A stretch of DNA of 8,587 nt, from the NCBI GenBank assembly GCA_030597435.1, contig JAUVRV010000090.1:1-8587 (forward strand), read 5' to 3'. Below, piece by piece: positions 1 through 6,182 of the stretch. The notes beneath the pieces were generated by a model. The model saw only the letters and a program-made list of their open reading frames with translations, did not search any database and was not told the origin of the DNA. The position numbers and the translations under genes were made by a program. Position 1 is the first letter of the stretch, and the number at the start of each line of letters is the position of its first letter. This DNA comes from Gemmatimonadales bacterium (GTDB lineage Bacteria; Gemmatimonadota; Gemmatimonadetes; Gemmatimonadales; GWC2-71-9).

Positions 1-1
1 A

Positions 2-1960
2 CATACCGGAGGGATCAGACCCCCAGAACACAATGTCGTCTCCGCCCGGAGAGAGCCGAGGGCCCCATGACGTCCAGCTACCCGCCTCAATCGAGACCCT
101 GTCCATTTGACCCGACCGCCCTACCAGGAAAATCGACGTCTTCACGTCCGGCACGGGTCCCGGCGCATACACGAGTGTACCGGACTCGGAGATGGAATAC
201 AGTGTCGTGAACGGTGCGGCGAAGACCGAGTCCAAGACTGGTACTGGCGTACCACTGACTTCAAGCCGCTCGATATCAAATGGCACGGCCCAGAGTTGAC
301 TCAAACGTTGATAAACGAGAAACCCGCTCTCCACGTACCGCGGTCCCCAACCTTCCTCTAGCAGTGTGGTGCGCTCGCTCGTCTCAGTGGAGAACAGAAC
401 CACTCTCCGAGTGGCGCCAGCCCCACCCCAGGCTGTGAGCAGCACGTGCTTTCCGTCCGGCAAGAATTGAGGATGGGACAACGCATATTCATCTTCTTGC
501 AGGTGGCGATCGCGGAACGTGATCAACTCCGGTGTGCCACCAGATGACGCGACGACGCGAAGCCCCAAATTGCCATCGCTGTCCATGATGATCGTGCCGT
601 CCGGTCCCCAGTCTGCGCTCAGAATCGGCTCGCACTCGCACACCACCTGGGGTAACCCGCCCGTGACAGGGACGGTCTTCAGGCGGCCGTCCGACCAGCT
701 GTAGAAGCCCACCCACTGGCCGTCGGGAGAGAAGAACGGCGACATTGCGGATTCAGTCTCGGGGAGCTGCCGCGCTTCGAACAAATCGAGATCGCGTATG
801 AAGATGTGCGTTGTCGTTTCGCCAGAGAGACGGCCGACGAACGCGATGCGCCGCCCGTCAGCAGAGATCGCAAGCACGTCTGCTTCGGCACCGCTCTGCG
901 AGGCAACGGCGCCAATGGAGATCGAGTCTGCCGGGTTTGGAGCTAGCGCCAGACGGACCACTCCATCAATGCTCGACGACGGGCCTCCGGAAGGCCACAG
1001 GAGGAGACCGAAAACAACGACGCTCAGCACGGCCACGAGACTCCAGGCGAGGAGCATTGGCATGGACCAACGCCTCACTCTTGCAGTATCACCCACCGAG
1101 GTGCTTGCGCTGTCCCACGACATCGACCCAGACATCCGCAAGCCATCGGCGAACTGCCGAACCGTCGCAAATCGGTCCGCCGCCAATTTCGCGAGCGCTT
1201 TCCTGATAGCCGAATCTACGTGCGGAGGCACCAGCTCCCGCGCGTCCCGTACGCTCCGTACGGGCTCCGTCAACACCTTTGCGATGATCGCCTGTGCGTT
1301 CGGGCCGGTGTGGGGAGGTTCCCCCACCAACATCTCGTACGTCACACACCCCAACGCGTACACATCACTCCGCGCGTCCACGTCTCGTTCACCGCTCGCC
1401 TGCTCCGGGCTCATGTAGTGAGGCGTCCCGAGGCTGAGACCCGTCTCGGTCAGACGTGTCCCGCCCGCCTCTGTCACCGCCCTGGCTATCCCGAAATCGG
1501 CGACAAGCGCGTGCCCACCCGTCAGCAAGATGTTCTCCGGCTTGATATCCCGGTGGACCACTCCGAGGTCGTGTGCATGGCTCAAGCCATCCGCGACTTC
1601 TCGGGATATCCGGAGAGCATCCTCGACTGAGAGCTGTGTCTCCCGGTTCAGCCGATCGCGCAGCGACTCGCCTTCGACAAACGGCATGACATAGAACAGG
1701 AAGCCGTCGGCCTCACCTGAATCGTGCAGCGGCAGGATGTGCGGATGCTGCAGGTTCGCCGTGACCTTGATCTCGTTCAGGAACCGCTCGGCGCCGATTA
1801 CCGCGGCGAGTTCGGGACGGAGGACCTTGACGGCGACCTTGCGGTCGTGCTTCACGTCGTGGGCGAGATAGACCGTTGCCATCCCACCGCTACCGATTTC
1901 CCGCTCGACGGTGTAGCGATCGGACAACGCGGCCTTGAGGCGGTTCAACAGGTCAGTCAC
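2..1960 (-). CDS. Receptor-type serine/threonine protein kinase with C-terminal PD40/TolB-like propeller (C-terminus beyond window)
   Basis: Phosphorylates Ser/Thr on proteins; expected in the inner membrane with the kinase in the cytoplasm. The minus strand is open for 653 codons with no stop before the window edge. Kinase domain, about residues 16-275: glycine loop G23-S-G25-G-M-A-T-V30, lysine K45 (VAVKVL), helix-C glutamate E63, catalytic loop H136-R137-D138 with K140 and N143, D155-F156-G157, and SPE at 184-186 in place of APE. All catalytic residues are present, so it should be active. The loop between DFG and SPE holds several Thr that could be phosphorylated. After an Arg-containing stretch comes one hydrophobic helix (about 299-323), then an outside region with repeated S/W-x-D-G segments near 366-376, 411-421, 451-463, 499-511 and 636-648, typical of PD40 propeller blades. 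The start is the GTG at 1958-1960: an in-frame TAA lies upstream with no other start between, and the next Met (M27) is inside the glycine loop. No Shine-Dalgarno is visible. Its ligand and substrates are unknown. Full-length relatives are usually longer, so blades are probably missing off the edge. Confidence 0.93.
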   Translation of the reverse strand, partial: MTDLLNRLKAALSDRYTVEREIGSGGMATVYLAHDVKHDRKVAVKVLRPELAAVIGAERFLNEIKVTANLQHPHILPLHDSGEADGFLFYVMPFVEGESLRDRLNRETQLSVEDALRISREVADGLSHAHDLGVVHRDIKPENILLTGGHALVADFGIARAVTEAGGTRLTETGLSLGTPHYMSPEQASGERDVDARSDVYALGCVTYEMLVGEPPHTGPNAQAIIAKVLTEPVRSVRDARELVPPHVDSAIRKALAKLAADRFATVRQFADGLRMSGSMSWDSASTSVGDTARVRRWSMPMLLAWSLVAVLSVVVFGLLLWPSGGPSSSIDGVVRLALAPNPADSISIGAVASQSGAEADVLAISADGRRIAFVGRLSGETTTHIFIRDLDLFEARQLPETESAMSPFFSPDGQWVGFYSWSDGRLKTVPVTGGLPQVVCECEPILSADWGPDGTIIMDSDGNLGLRVVASSGGTPELITFRDRHLQEDEYALSHPQFLPDGKHVLLTAWGGAGATRRVVLFSTETSERTTLLEEGWGPRYVESGFLVYQRLSQLWAVPFDIERLEVSGTPVPVLDSVFAAPFTTLYSISESGTLVYAPGPVPDVKTSIFLVGRSGQMDRVSIEAGSWTSWGPRLSPGGDDIVFWGSDPSGM

Positions 1961-2158
1961 GGAGCGTCCCGGGGTGAAAGCTGGTCCAAGGTAAGGATTG
2001 GTAGATGGTTAGACTAGGTTGGTGCCTCGCAGGAGGTGCTGCGGCGGTCCCGTGAACGCGGCGGACCCACCGGCCCCGGTCCCCGTTCCCTGTTCCCCGC
2101 CCACCTGCCGTGTTTAGTTTCGCCTTGCTCCGGCTACCCGATGCAGGGAGATCGTTGC
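1961..2158. other. Divergent intergenic region between kinase and cbiM, with GC-rich hairpins
   Basis: About 200 bases separate the kinase start from the cbiM start, so promoters for both directions should lie here, but I cannot place a convincing -35/-10 pair. Visible structure: GGTCC at 2046-2050 pairs with GGACC at 2063-2067; ACCGG at 2069-2073 mirrors CCGGT at 2076-2080; a short GTTCCC duplication lies at 2085-2096. GGT triplets recur at 1983, 1990, 2000, 2007 and 2017, giving a degenerate 17-bp direct repeat. A near-perfect Shine-Dalgarno string AGGAGGT at 2031-2037 serves no obvious gene. No known riboswitch consensus is recognisable. Confidence 0.5.
2145..2150 (+). promoter_or_regulatory. 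Shine-Dalgarno that decides the cbiM start
   Basis: AGGGAG sits 8 bases before the TTG at 2159-2161. This supports TTG rather than the in-frame ATG at 2141, which overlaps this site, or the distant GTG at 2036. The protein then begins with the family's characteristic N-terminal H-I-P-D-G-F motif. Confidence 0.7.
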
Positions 2159-3082
2159 TTGGCTCACATCCCAGATGGATTCCTCAGCGCGCCGGTGATA
2201 GCAGGTGCCGCGGTATTGAGTGCCGCGGCGCTGGCGGTGGCCGTCCGTAGGTCGCAGAGCAGACTTGGCGAACAGGAGGCACCGATACTGGGTGCCGCCA
2301 CCGCATTCGTATTCGCCGCGCAGATGCTGAACTTCCCACTCGGTGCCGGTACCAGCGCACATTTGCTGGGTGGTGTGCTTGTGGCCACATTGGTCGGCCC
2401 GTCGGTCGCGATCCTGGTGTTGTTCTCGGTCCTGCTGGTTCAAGCCCTGTTATTTCAGGATGGGGGGATTGCGGCGCTGGGAGCGAACACGCTCAATGTG
2501 GCTGTGATAGCTGTGGTTGGCGGCTATGGATCGTACCGCTGGCTGCTGGCGTTGGTAGGGATGGGAACCCGCAGAATGATCGCGTCCGCGGCCGCCGGGG
2601 CCTACGTCTCGGTAGTCTTGGTTGGAATCGCCGTTGCAATCGAATTGGCGTTGTCGGGTACCCTGCCCTTGGTTCCTTCACTCGTCGCGATCGGGGGTAT
2701 CCATCTCCTGGTTGGTCTGGGTGAGGCCGCACTGACGGCCGCGATTCTGGCCATGCTCATGCGAGCGCAACCGGAATTGCTGCGCAGAGAATCGCCGCCA
2801 CCACCGGTCCGGCGAAAATGGGTGTACGCCGTGACGGCGGTCTCAATGCTGCTCGCAGTCACTGCGGTGTATGCCGCCTCAGCGCGGCCGGATGCGCTAG
2901 AGGCGGCAAGCAGGAGGCTCGGTCTCGGTGAGTCGGTTGCGTCCTACTTTCAGAGCCCGTTTGCAGATTACACCGCACAGATCGGAGGTGCCTGGATTGC
3001 CGCAGCGGGTGGCGTCATGGTGGTGTTCGCAGTTGGATTCGGCCTCACCAAGATGATCGTGCGAACCCGACGCAACCCATGA
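2159..3082 (+). CDS. cbiM: ECF transporter substrate-specific component CbiM with fused PDGLE domain (Co2+/Ni2+ uptake)
   Basis: Membrane metal-binding (S) component of a group I energy-coupling-factor transporter for cobalt or nickel; 307 aa from the TTG start. The mature N-terminus carries H3-I-P-D-G-F, the signature of CbiM/NikM, where the N-terminal amine and a nearby His take part in metal coordination in known structures. A second conserved His, H68, lies in G64-T-S-A-H68-L-L-G-G. Other family signatures are the segment near 95-110 ending G-A-N and the I-H182-L-L-V-G-L-G-E segment. About six hydrophobic segments fill residues 11-200. After a Pro/Arg-rich linker (210-220) comes a further helix (222-240), then P244-D-A-L-E248 and S266-P-F-A-D-Y followed by a last helix (277-297). 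This is the PDGLE domain, a CbiN-like partner found fused or separate in relatives; here the canonical Gly of PDGLE is Ala. The stop overlaps the cbiQ start (ATGA), indicating coupling. Cobalt versus nickel cannot be decided from sequence. Confidence 0.9.
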   Translation: MAHIPDGFLSAPVIAGAAVLSAAALAVAVRRSQSRLGEQEAPILGAATAFVFAAQMLNFPLGAGTSAHLLGGVLVATLVGPSVAILVLFSVLLVQALLFQDGGIAALGANTLNVAVIAVVGGYGSYRWLLALVGMGTRRMIASAAAGAYVSVVLVGIAVAIELALSGTLPLVPSLVAIGGIHLLVGLGEAALTAAILAMLMRAQPELLRRESPPPPVRRKWVYAVTAVSMLLAVTAVYAASARPDALEAASRRLGLGESVASYFQSPFADYTAQIGGAWIAAAGGVMVVFAVGFGLTKMIVRTRRNP

Positions 3083-3846
3083 GTTTTCATCACTTGGATC
3101 AATATGCTCACATCGAGTCGCCGATCACGCACACGCCTCCGGTGGTCCGGCTGCTCGGCACGGTGGTGGTAGCAGTGGGCGCCGCGGCACTGCCGCTCGG
3201 TGCTTGGGGGCATATGGCAGTCTTGGCGCTCTTGGTGGGCTTGATCGCTCTGTTGGCGCGTGTGCCGGCCCGGGTGATGCTGCTTCGTGTGAGCGGACCG
3301 CTCGCGTTCGTGGTGCTTGCCTCCACTGCGGTGCTGTTTCTGGTGCCCGGACAACCGGTGTTTCATGCTGGCCCGGTAGTCGTAACCGACGCCGGACTAC
3401 TACGCTTCGGATCCGCCATTGGTCGCGCGGTAGTTGCCCTCGGTGCAGCCGTGATTCTCGTGAGTACCACCGGATTCCCGGACCTGGTGTCGGCGTTCCG
3501 GGATCTCCGGCTACCGCGTGTGGTCACCACGTCGTTGGGTCTTGCCTACCGATTGCTCTACACACTCGTCGATGAGATTGAACGGATCGAACGAGCGGCT
3601 CGGAGTCGCAACGTGGGCGCCGGGGCTCGCAGGCGTCGTCAGCTGGCCGTTGGCATCGCGGCGACAGCGTTGACGCGTTCATTTGCTCGCGGTGAGCGGA
3701 CCTATCGCGCTATGCTGGCCCGCGGATACCACGGTGAGATGCCATCGCTCCGCACACGACGAGTGGATGTAAACTCGTTGATCGGACTTGGCCTGCTTAC
3801 GGTGACCGTCTTAGCCACGACAATTTCCGCCTACATGATTCGGTAA
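3079..3846 (+). CDS. cbiQ: ECF transporter transmembrane component CbiQ (EcfT)
   Basis: Membrane scaffold that couples ATP hydrolysis by CbiO to the metal-binding CbiM; 255 aa, normal for the family. Hydrophobic segments lie near 22-42, 46-62, 72-90, 112-130 and 233-252. The long cytoplasmic region between about 135 and 225 carries the two EcfT coupling motifs: A174-R175-S176 (in A-A-R-S-R-N-V-G) and A214-R215-G216 (in A-M-L-A-R-G-Y-H-G). In known EcfT proteins these Arg residues dock onto the ATPase. The N-terminus (M-S-F-H-H-L-D-Q-Y-A) matches the usual CbiQ start, where a conserved D-x-Y/R precedes the first helix. The ATG overlaps the cbiM stop by 4 bases and no good Shine-Dalgarno is present, so translation is probably coupled. 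Confidence 0.92.
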   Translation: MSFHHLDQYAHIESPITHTPPVVRLLGTVVVAVGAAALPLGAWGHMAVLALLVGLIALLARVPARVMLLRVSGPLAFVVLASTAVLFLVPGQPVFHAGPVVVTDAGLLRFGSAIGRAVVALGAAVILVSTTGFPDLVSAFRDLRLPRVVTTSLGLAYRLLYTLVDEIERIERAARSRNVGAGARRRRQLAVGIAATALTRSFARGERTYRAMLARGYHGEMPSLRTRRVDVNSLIGLGLLTVTVLATTISAYMIR

Positions 3847-4622
3847 TGGCCAATCTCATCGAAATCACCGATCTGGCCTATCGCTATCCGGACGGGACCC
3901 CGGCGATCGATGGGATCTCATTGAGTGTCGAATCGGGTGACAGGGTCGCGATTCTCGGTCCAATCGGTGCAGGCAAGAGCACACTGCTGCTGCACCTCAA
4001 CGGGCTGCTGCTAGCGCAATCGGGCAGTGTGACCGTTGACGGAATGAAGGTGACCGGGGAGACCGTGAGGGAGGTGCGGCGCCGGGTGGGGTTGGTCTTT
4101 CAGGATCCCGACGATCAGCTGTTTCTACCCACCCTGTTGGAGGACGTGGCCTTCGGTCCCCTCAACGAGGGCAAGGCACCTCGGGAGGCTGCGGCTCGAG
4201 CACACGGGGTTCTGGCTGATCTGGGGCTTGCCGGCAGCGAAGGGCGGGCAGCCCATCACCTGAGCGGTGGCCAGAAACGGTTGGCGGCACTGGCCACGGT
4301 TCTGGTGTCACGACCCCGGGTCCTGGTGCTCGACGAACCCACTGGCAATCTCGACGCCGAGGGTAGGGCCAAACTCGTTCGCCTGCTCCAAGAGCGGGAC
4401 GAGACACTGGTCGTAGCGACCCATGATCTGGAGGTGGCTAGAGCCCTCTGCAGTCGCTGCGTGGTGCTGGACCGTGGCAAGATCGCTACCCAGGGTGACT
4501 CAGCCCGTTTGCTCGACGATGCGTCGTTTCTCCAGCAGCACCGGCTGACAGTACCGCTCGGCGACCGAGCGCTACGTGGTTCTACTGGGACTCGCTCGCC
4601 CAAGAACCCGCATAATCACTAG
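3846..4622 (+). CDS. cbiO: ECF transporter ATP-binding protein CbiO (EcfA)
   Basis: Cytoplasmic ABC ATPase that powers the transporter, presumably as a homodimer since only one ATPase gene is present. It is 258 aa. Motifs: A-loop Y-R-Y-P at 12-15, Walker A G38-P-I-G-A-G-K44-S-T46, Q-loop Q86 in F-Q-D-P-D-D-Q-L-F (the D-P-x-x-Q form is typical of ECF ATPases), signature L139-S-G-G-Q143, Walker B V-L-V-L-D163-E164-P, D-loop G-N-L-D near 167-170 and switch His H193 in A-T-H-D. The residue after G-P in Walker A is Ile (I40), where Asn is usual in this family; the essential K44 and S45 are intact. The ATG overlaps the cbiQ stop by one base (TAATG), so the three genes form one operon. The last ~20 residues are polar and not part of the fold. 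No intrinsic terminator is visible after the stop. Confidence 0.95.
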   Translation: MANLIEITDLAYRYPDGTPAIDGISLSVESGDRVAILGPIGAGKSTLLLHLNGLLLAQSGSVTVDGMKVTGETVREVRRRVGLVFQDPDDQLFLPTLLEDVAFGPLNEGKAPREAAARAHGVLADLGLAGSEGRAAHHLSGGQKRLAALATVLVSRPRVLVLDEPTGNLDAEGRAKLVRLLQERDETLVVATHDLEVARALCSRCVVLDRGKIATQGDSARLLDDASFLQQHRLTVPLGDRALRGSTGTRSPKNPHNH

Positions 4623-4641
4623 GGTTTGGGACTTTCGTATG

Positions 4642-4671
4642 CAATATTTTGCTGCTATATTCAAAATATTG
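4642..4671. promoter_or_regulatory. AT-rich inverted repeat around a probable -10 element: candidate autoregulatory operator
   Basis: CAATATTTT at 4642-4650 and AAAATATTG at 4663-4671 are perfect inverted 9-bp copies, 21 bp centre to centre (about two helical turns). The 12-bp spacer contains TATATT at 4656-4661, a good -10 match. The regulator's ATG follows at 4673, so bound protein would cover the promoter. The AT-richness stands out against the GC-rich surroundings. A -35 element is not clear. The operator role is inferred from position and symmetry. Confidence 0.6.
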
Positions 4672-4672
4672 T

Positions 4673-5317
4673 ATGCCGGAACACCATACAGAAAATCATA
4701 GTCAGCTCCAAGTTTTTGGAGACACGGTCCACGAGAGGCTTAAGTACTGGCGTACCGAGGTTGCCAAGGTCTCGCAAGCCGAGTTATGTCGAGCAGTAAA
4801 TGCGCAGCTGCCTGCGGAAGACCACGTGGCGGTGACAACGGTTTCGAACTACGAGCGAACGACAGAACCGCGCGCGTCTTTCCTGGCGGCGCTGAAGCTG
4901 GTGTACCCGAAGCTGAGTCTCGAGTGGTTCGTTTCGGGCGAAGGGCGCCCGTTCCAGGGGAGCGCCAGCACGCTGTCCGAACGCATGCAGGTTGCATCCG
5001 GTCGGGGAGAGACAACGGTTTCGGGCCTCATGGATCAGCCTGGGATGCACCGCTTTCGGGTGCTGCCGCAACCGGCTGCTTACATACTGCTAACGTTCTT
5101 GGATGAGGTGCGGCAGTCTGTTCCGGATTACCAGAGCGATCAGAGCCGGTCGTGGCGAGATTTCCTGCAGCGGTTTTCGCACTTCTTCTTCGAGCCGTTC
5201 CAGTCGACCCGGCATTTCCAACCTGTGGATATGATGTCCGATAGCGAACTCACGAATTACACGATTGCCCTGGTCGGAGCGTTGCGTCCCCTAGTGACGT
5301 CGCTCCATGAGCGCTAG
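4673..5317 (+). CDS. XRE-type helix-turn-helix transcriptional regulator
   Basis: Probable DNA-binding repressor, 214 aa from ATG 4673. Residues about 15-92 form an XRE/lambda-repressor-like domain: helix 1 (V-H-E-R-L-K-Y-W-R), helix 2 with S34-Q-A-E-L (the S-Q-x-x-L signature), recognition helix V54-T-T-V-S-N-Y-E-R, and L81-S-L-E-W-F-V-S-G-E-G-R-P-F, the ending seen in many phage-type XRE repressors. An insert (N43-H51) makes the turn between helices 2 and 3 longer than usual. The C-terminal half (about 95-214) is not recognised; it is rich in aromatic residues (F-F-F near 171-173) and may form a dimerisation or ligand domain. I see no LexA/CI-type peptidase motif. An in-frame TTG at 4649 would extend it by 8 residues, but it lies inside the inverted repeat and upstream of the -10, so ATG 4673 is preferred. 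No Shine-Dalgarno precedes the ATG, which sits 11 bases after the -10, so the mRNA may be leaderless. Confidence 0.8.
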   Translation: MPEHHTENHSQLQVFGDTVHERLKYWRTEVAKVSQAELCRAVNAQLPAEDHVAVTTVSNYERTTEPRASFLAALKLVYPKLSLEWFVSGEGRPFQGSASTLSERMQVASGRGETTVSGLMDQPGMHRFRVLPQPAAYILLTFLDEVRQSVPDYQSDQSRSWRDFLQRFSHFFFEPFQSTRHFQPVDMMSDSELTNYTIALVGALRPLVTSLHER

Positions 5318-5332
5318 TGAGGGGTTGCCTTT

Positions 5333-5995
5333 CTAGTTGTCCTGTTGGGCTTCTTTGACATCAAAGAACAGCCCGGCCTCCACGCAAGCAATCAATCCTG
5401 TCAGGTACTCGCAGAACCTCTCGCGATTGATCCCAGCCCTGGCCTTCACGACAATAGGCCACCTCGAGGCGGCGTAATCCTCACCGACGGCACCCGAGAT
5501 CGCGGTGTCACCCTTGATCTTCCCGTAGAAATGGTCGCCTGCCCATCTGTCAGCGTCGTCCACGAGGTAGATACCGCAAAGCGGACCCTTGCCCGGCGGT
5601 GACCGGGCGGCGACTCCCGAGCCGTGTTCGAAATCGATCTTGTTCGGGTCAACGGTATCCTCGTCTCCTTCCCCTGGGGCCATTCCGGGTAGGGTCGTGC
5701 CTGACCAGCGCCAGTAGATTGCGGGCCCGATGGCCGGATCCATGAAGAAGCCTTCGTCTACCGCCTCGTACAGCTTGGTGAGGTACCAGGAAAGATGTTC
5801 TCGGGTGACGTCGGCCTTGGCCTTCACCGTCAGTGGCCACTGACAATCCGCGTAGTCCTCACCGATCGATGCGGTGAGGTGTGGCAGATCGCCGCTACCA
5901 CCTTCTTGGCTCACCTCTTTAGCGTACGGGTCCCGCATGCCCAGTGTGTATATCCCGCAGATATGACCCCTGCCGCTACCGGAACGCTGAGGCAT
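5333..5995 (-). CDS. Unrecognised protein with an internal domain duplication
   Basis: I do not recognise the family. The 220-aa product has no signal peptide or membrane helix, so it is probably cytoplasmic, and is acidic. It contains two copies of one module about 126 residues apart. Copy A (about 10-86) and copy B (about 137-212) share C-G-I-Y (13-16; 140-143), G-E-D-Y-A (45-49; 171-175), W-P-x-x-V-K-A (53-59; 179-185), R-E (65-66; 191-192), Y-L-T (71-73; 197-199) and a closing G-x-F-x-D. I count 21 identities over the 43 best-aligned residues. Each copy follows a Gly-rich, basic stretch. A Pro/Gly/Asp-rich linker with W95-R-W97 lies between them and has no counterpart after copy B. The start is well supported: AAGGAG lies 5 bases before the ATG. 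The gene runs convergently toward the XRE regulator with 15 bases between the stops. The conserved Cys, Glu-Asp and Trp are candidates for a functional site, but no activity is assigned. Confidence 0.8.
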   Translation of the reverse strand: MPQRSGSGRGHICGIYTLGMRDPYAKEVSQEGGSGDLPHLTASIGEDYADCQWPLTVKAKADVTREHLSWYLTKLYEAVDEGFFMDPAIGPAIYWRWSGTTLPGMAPGEGDEDTVDPNKIDFEHGSGVAARSPPGKGPLCGIYLVDDADRWAGDHFYGKIKGDTAISGAVGEDYAASRWPIVVKARAGINRERFCEYLTGLIACVEAGLFFDVKEAQQDN

Positions 5996-6000
5996 CGAAT

Positions 6001-6006
6001 CTCCTT
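6001..6006 (-). promoter_or_regulatory. Shine-Dalgarno of the duplicated-domain protein
   Basis: Read on the minus strand this is AAGGAG, 5 bases before the ATG at 5993-5995. It fixes the start. Immediately upstream in the mRNA, 6011-6023 can fold into a 5-bp GGCCC/GGGCC hairpin with a 3-base loop. Confidence 0.7.
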
Positions 6007-6145
6007 GGTTGGCCCGCTGGGCCTGCGTTCGTCTGTCTTCGTCCTGAAGTGTAGGGAAACCGCGCGCGTGCGCCAGGGGGGTACGTCACCAAATGAAGCC
6101 TCCCAATCTTCACTCTACGCGATAACTTTATGCCCGTCCCAATCT

Positions 6146-6156
6146 AGCCTTAGGCT
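6146..6156. repeat. Short palindrome in the divergent promoter region
   Basis: AGCCT-T-AGGCT is a perfect 5-bp inverted repeat around one base, midway between the two divergent genes. It could be half of a regulator site or chance; no second copy was seen nearby. Confidence 0.35.
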
Positions 6157-6182
6157 GATTCAGACAGTTCACAGTCAATCAT

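Noticed and set aside
798..1418. 206-codon plus-strand open frame
   Set aside because: It lies antisense to the kinase, whose frame has all catalytic motifs; the plus frame has no recognisable domain and is a shadow.
1990..2158. Cobalamin riboswitch before cbiM
   Set aside because: CACCTGCCG near 2103-2111 recalls part of the B12-box, but the GGGAA core and the partner stem are absent on the plus strand, so the resemblance is too slight.
2036..2158. N-terminal extension of CbiM from GTG 2036 or ATG 2141
   Set aside because: The extension is Arg/Pro-rich with no family similarity, GTG 2036 overlaps the SD-like string, and TTG 2159 has a well-spaced AGGGAG and restores the canonical N-terminus.
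4940..5317. LexA/CI-type self-cleaving peptidase in the XRE regulator
   Set aside because: No Ala-Gly cleavage site or Ser/Lys pair in the expected context is visible.
4673..5995. Toxin-antitoxin pair
   Set aside because: The genes converge instead of being co-transcribed, neither is small, and the duplicated protein shows no known toxin motif.
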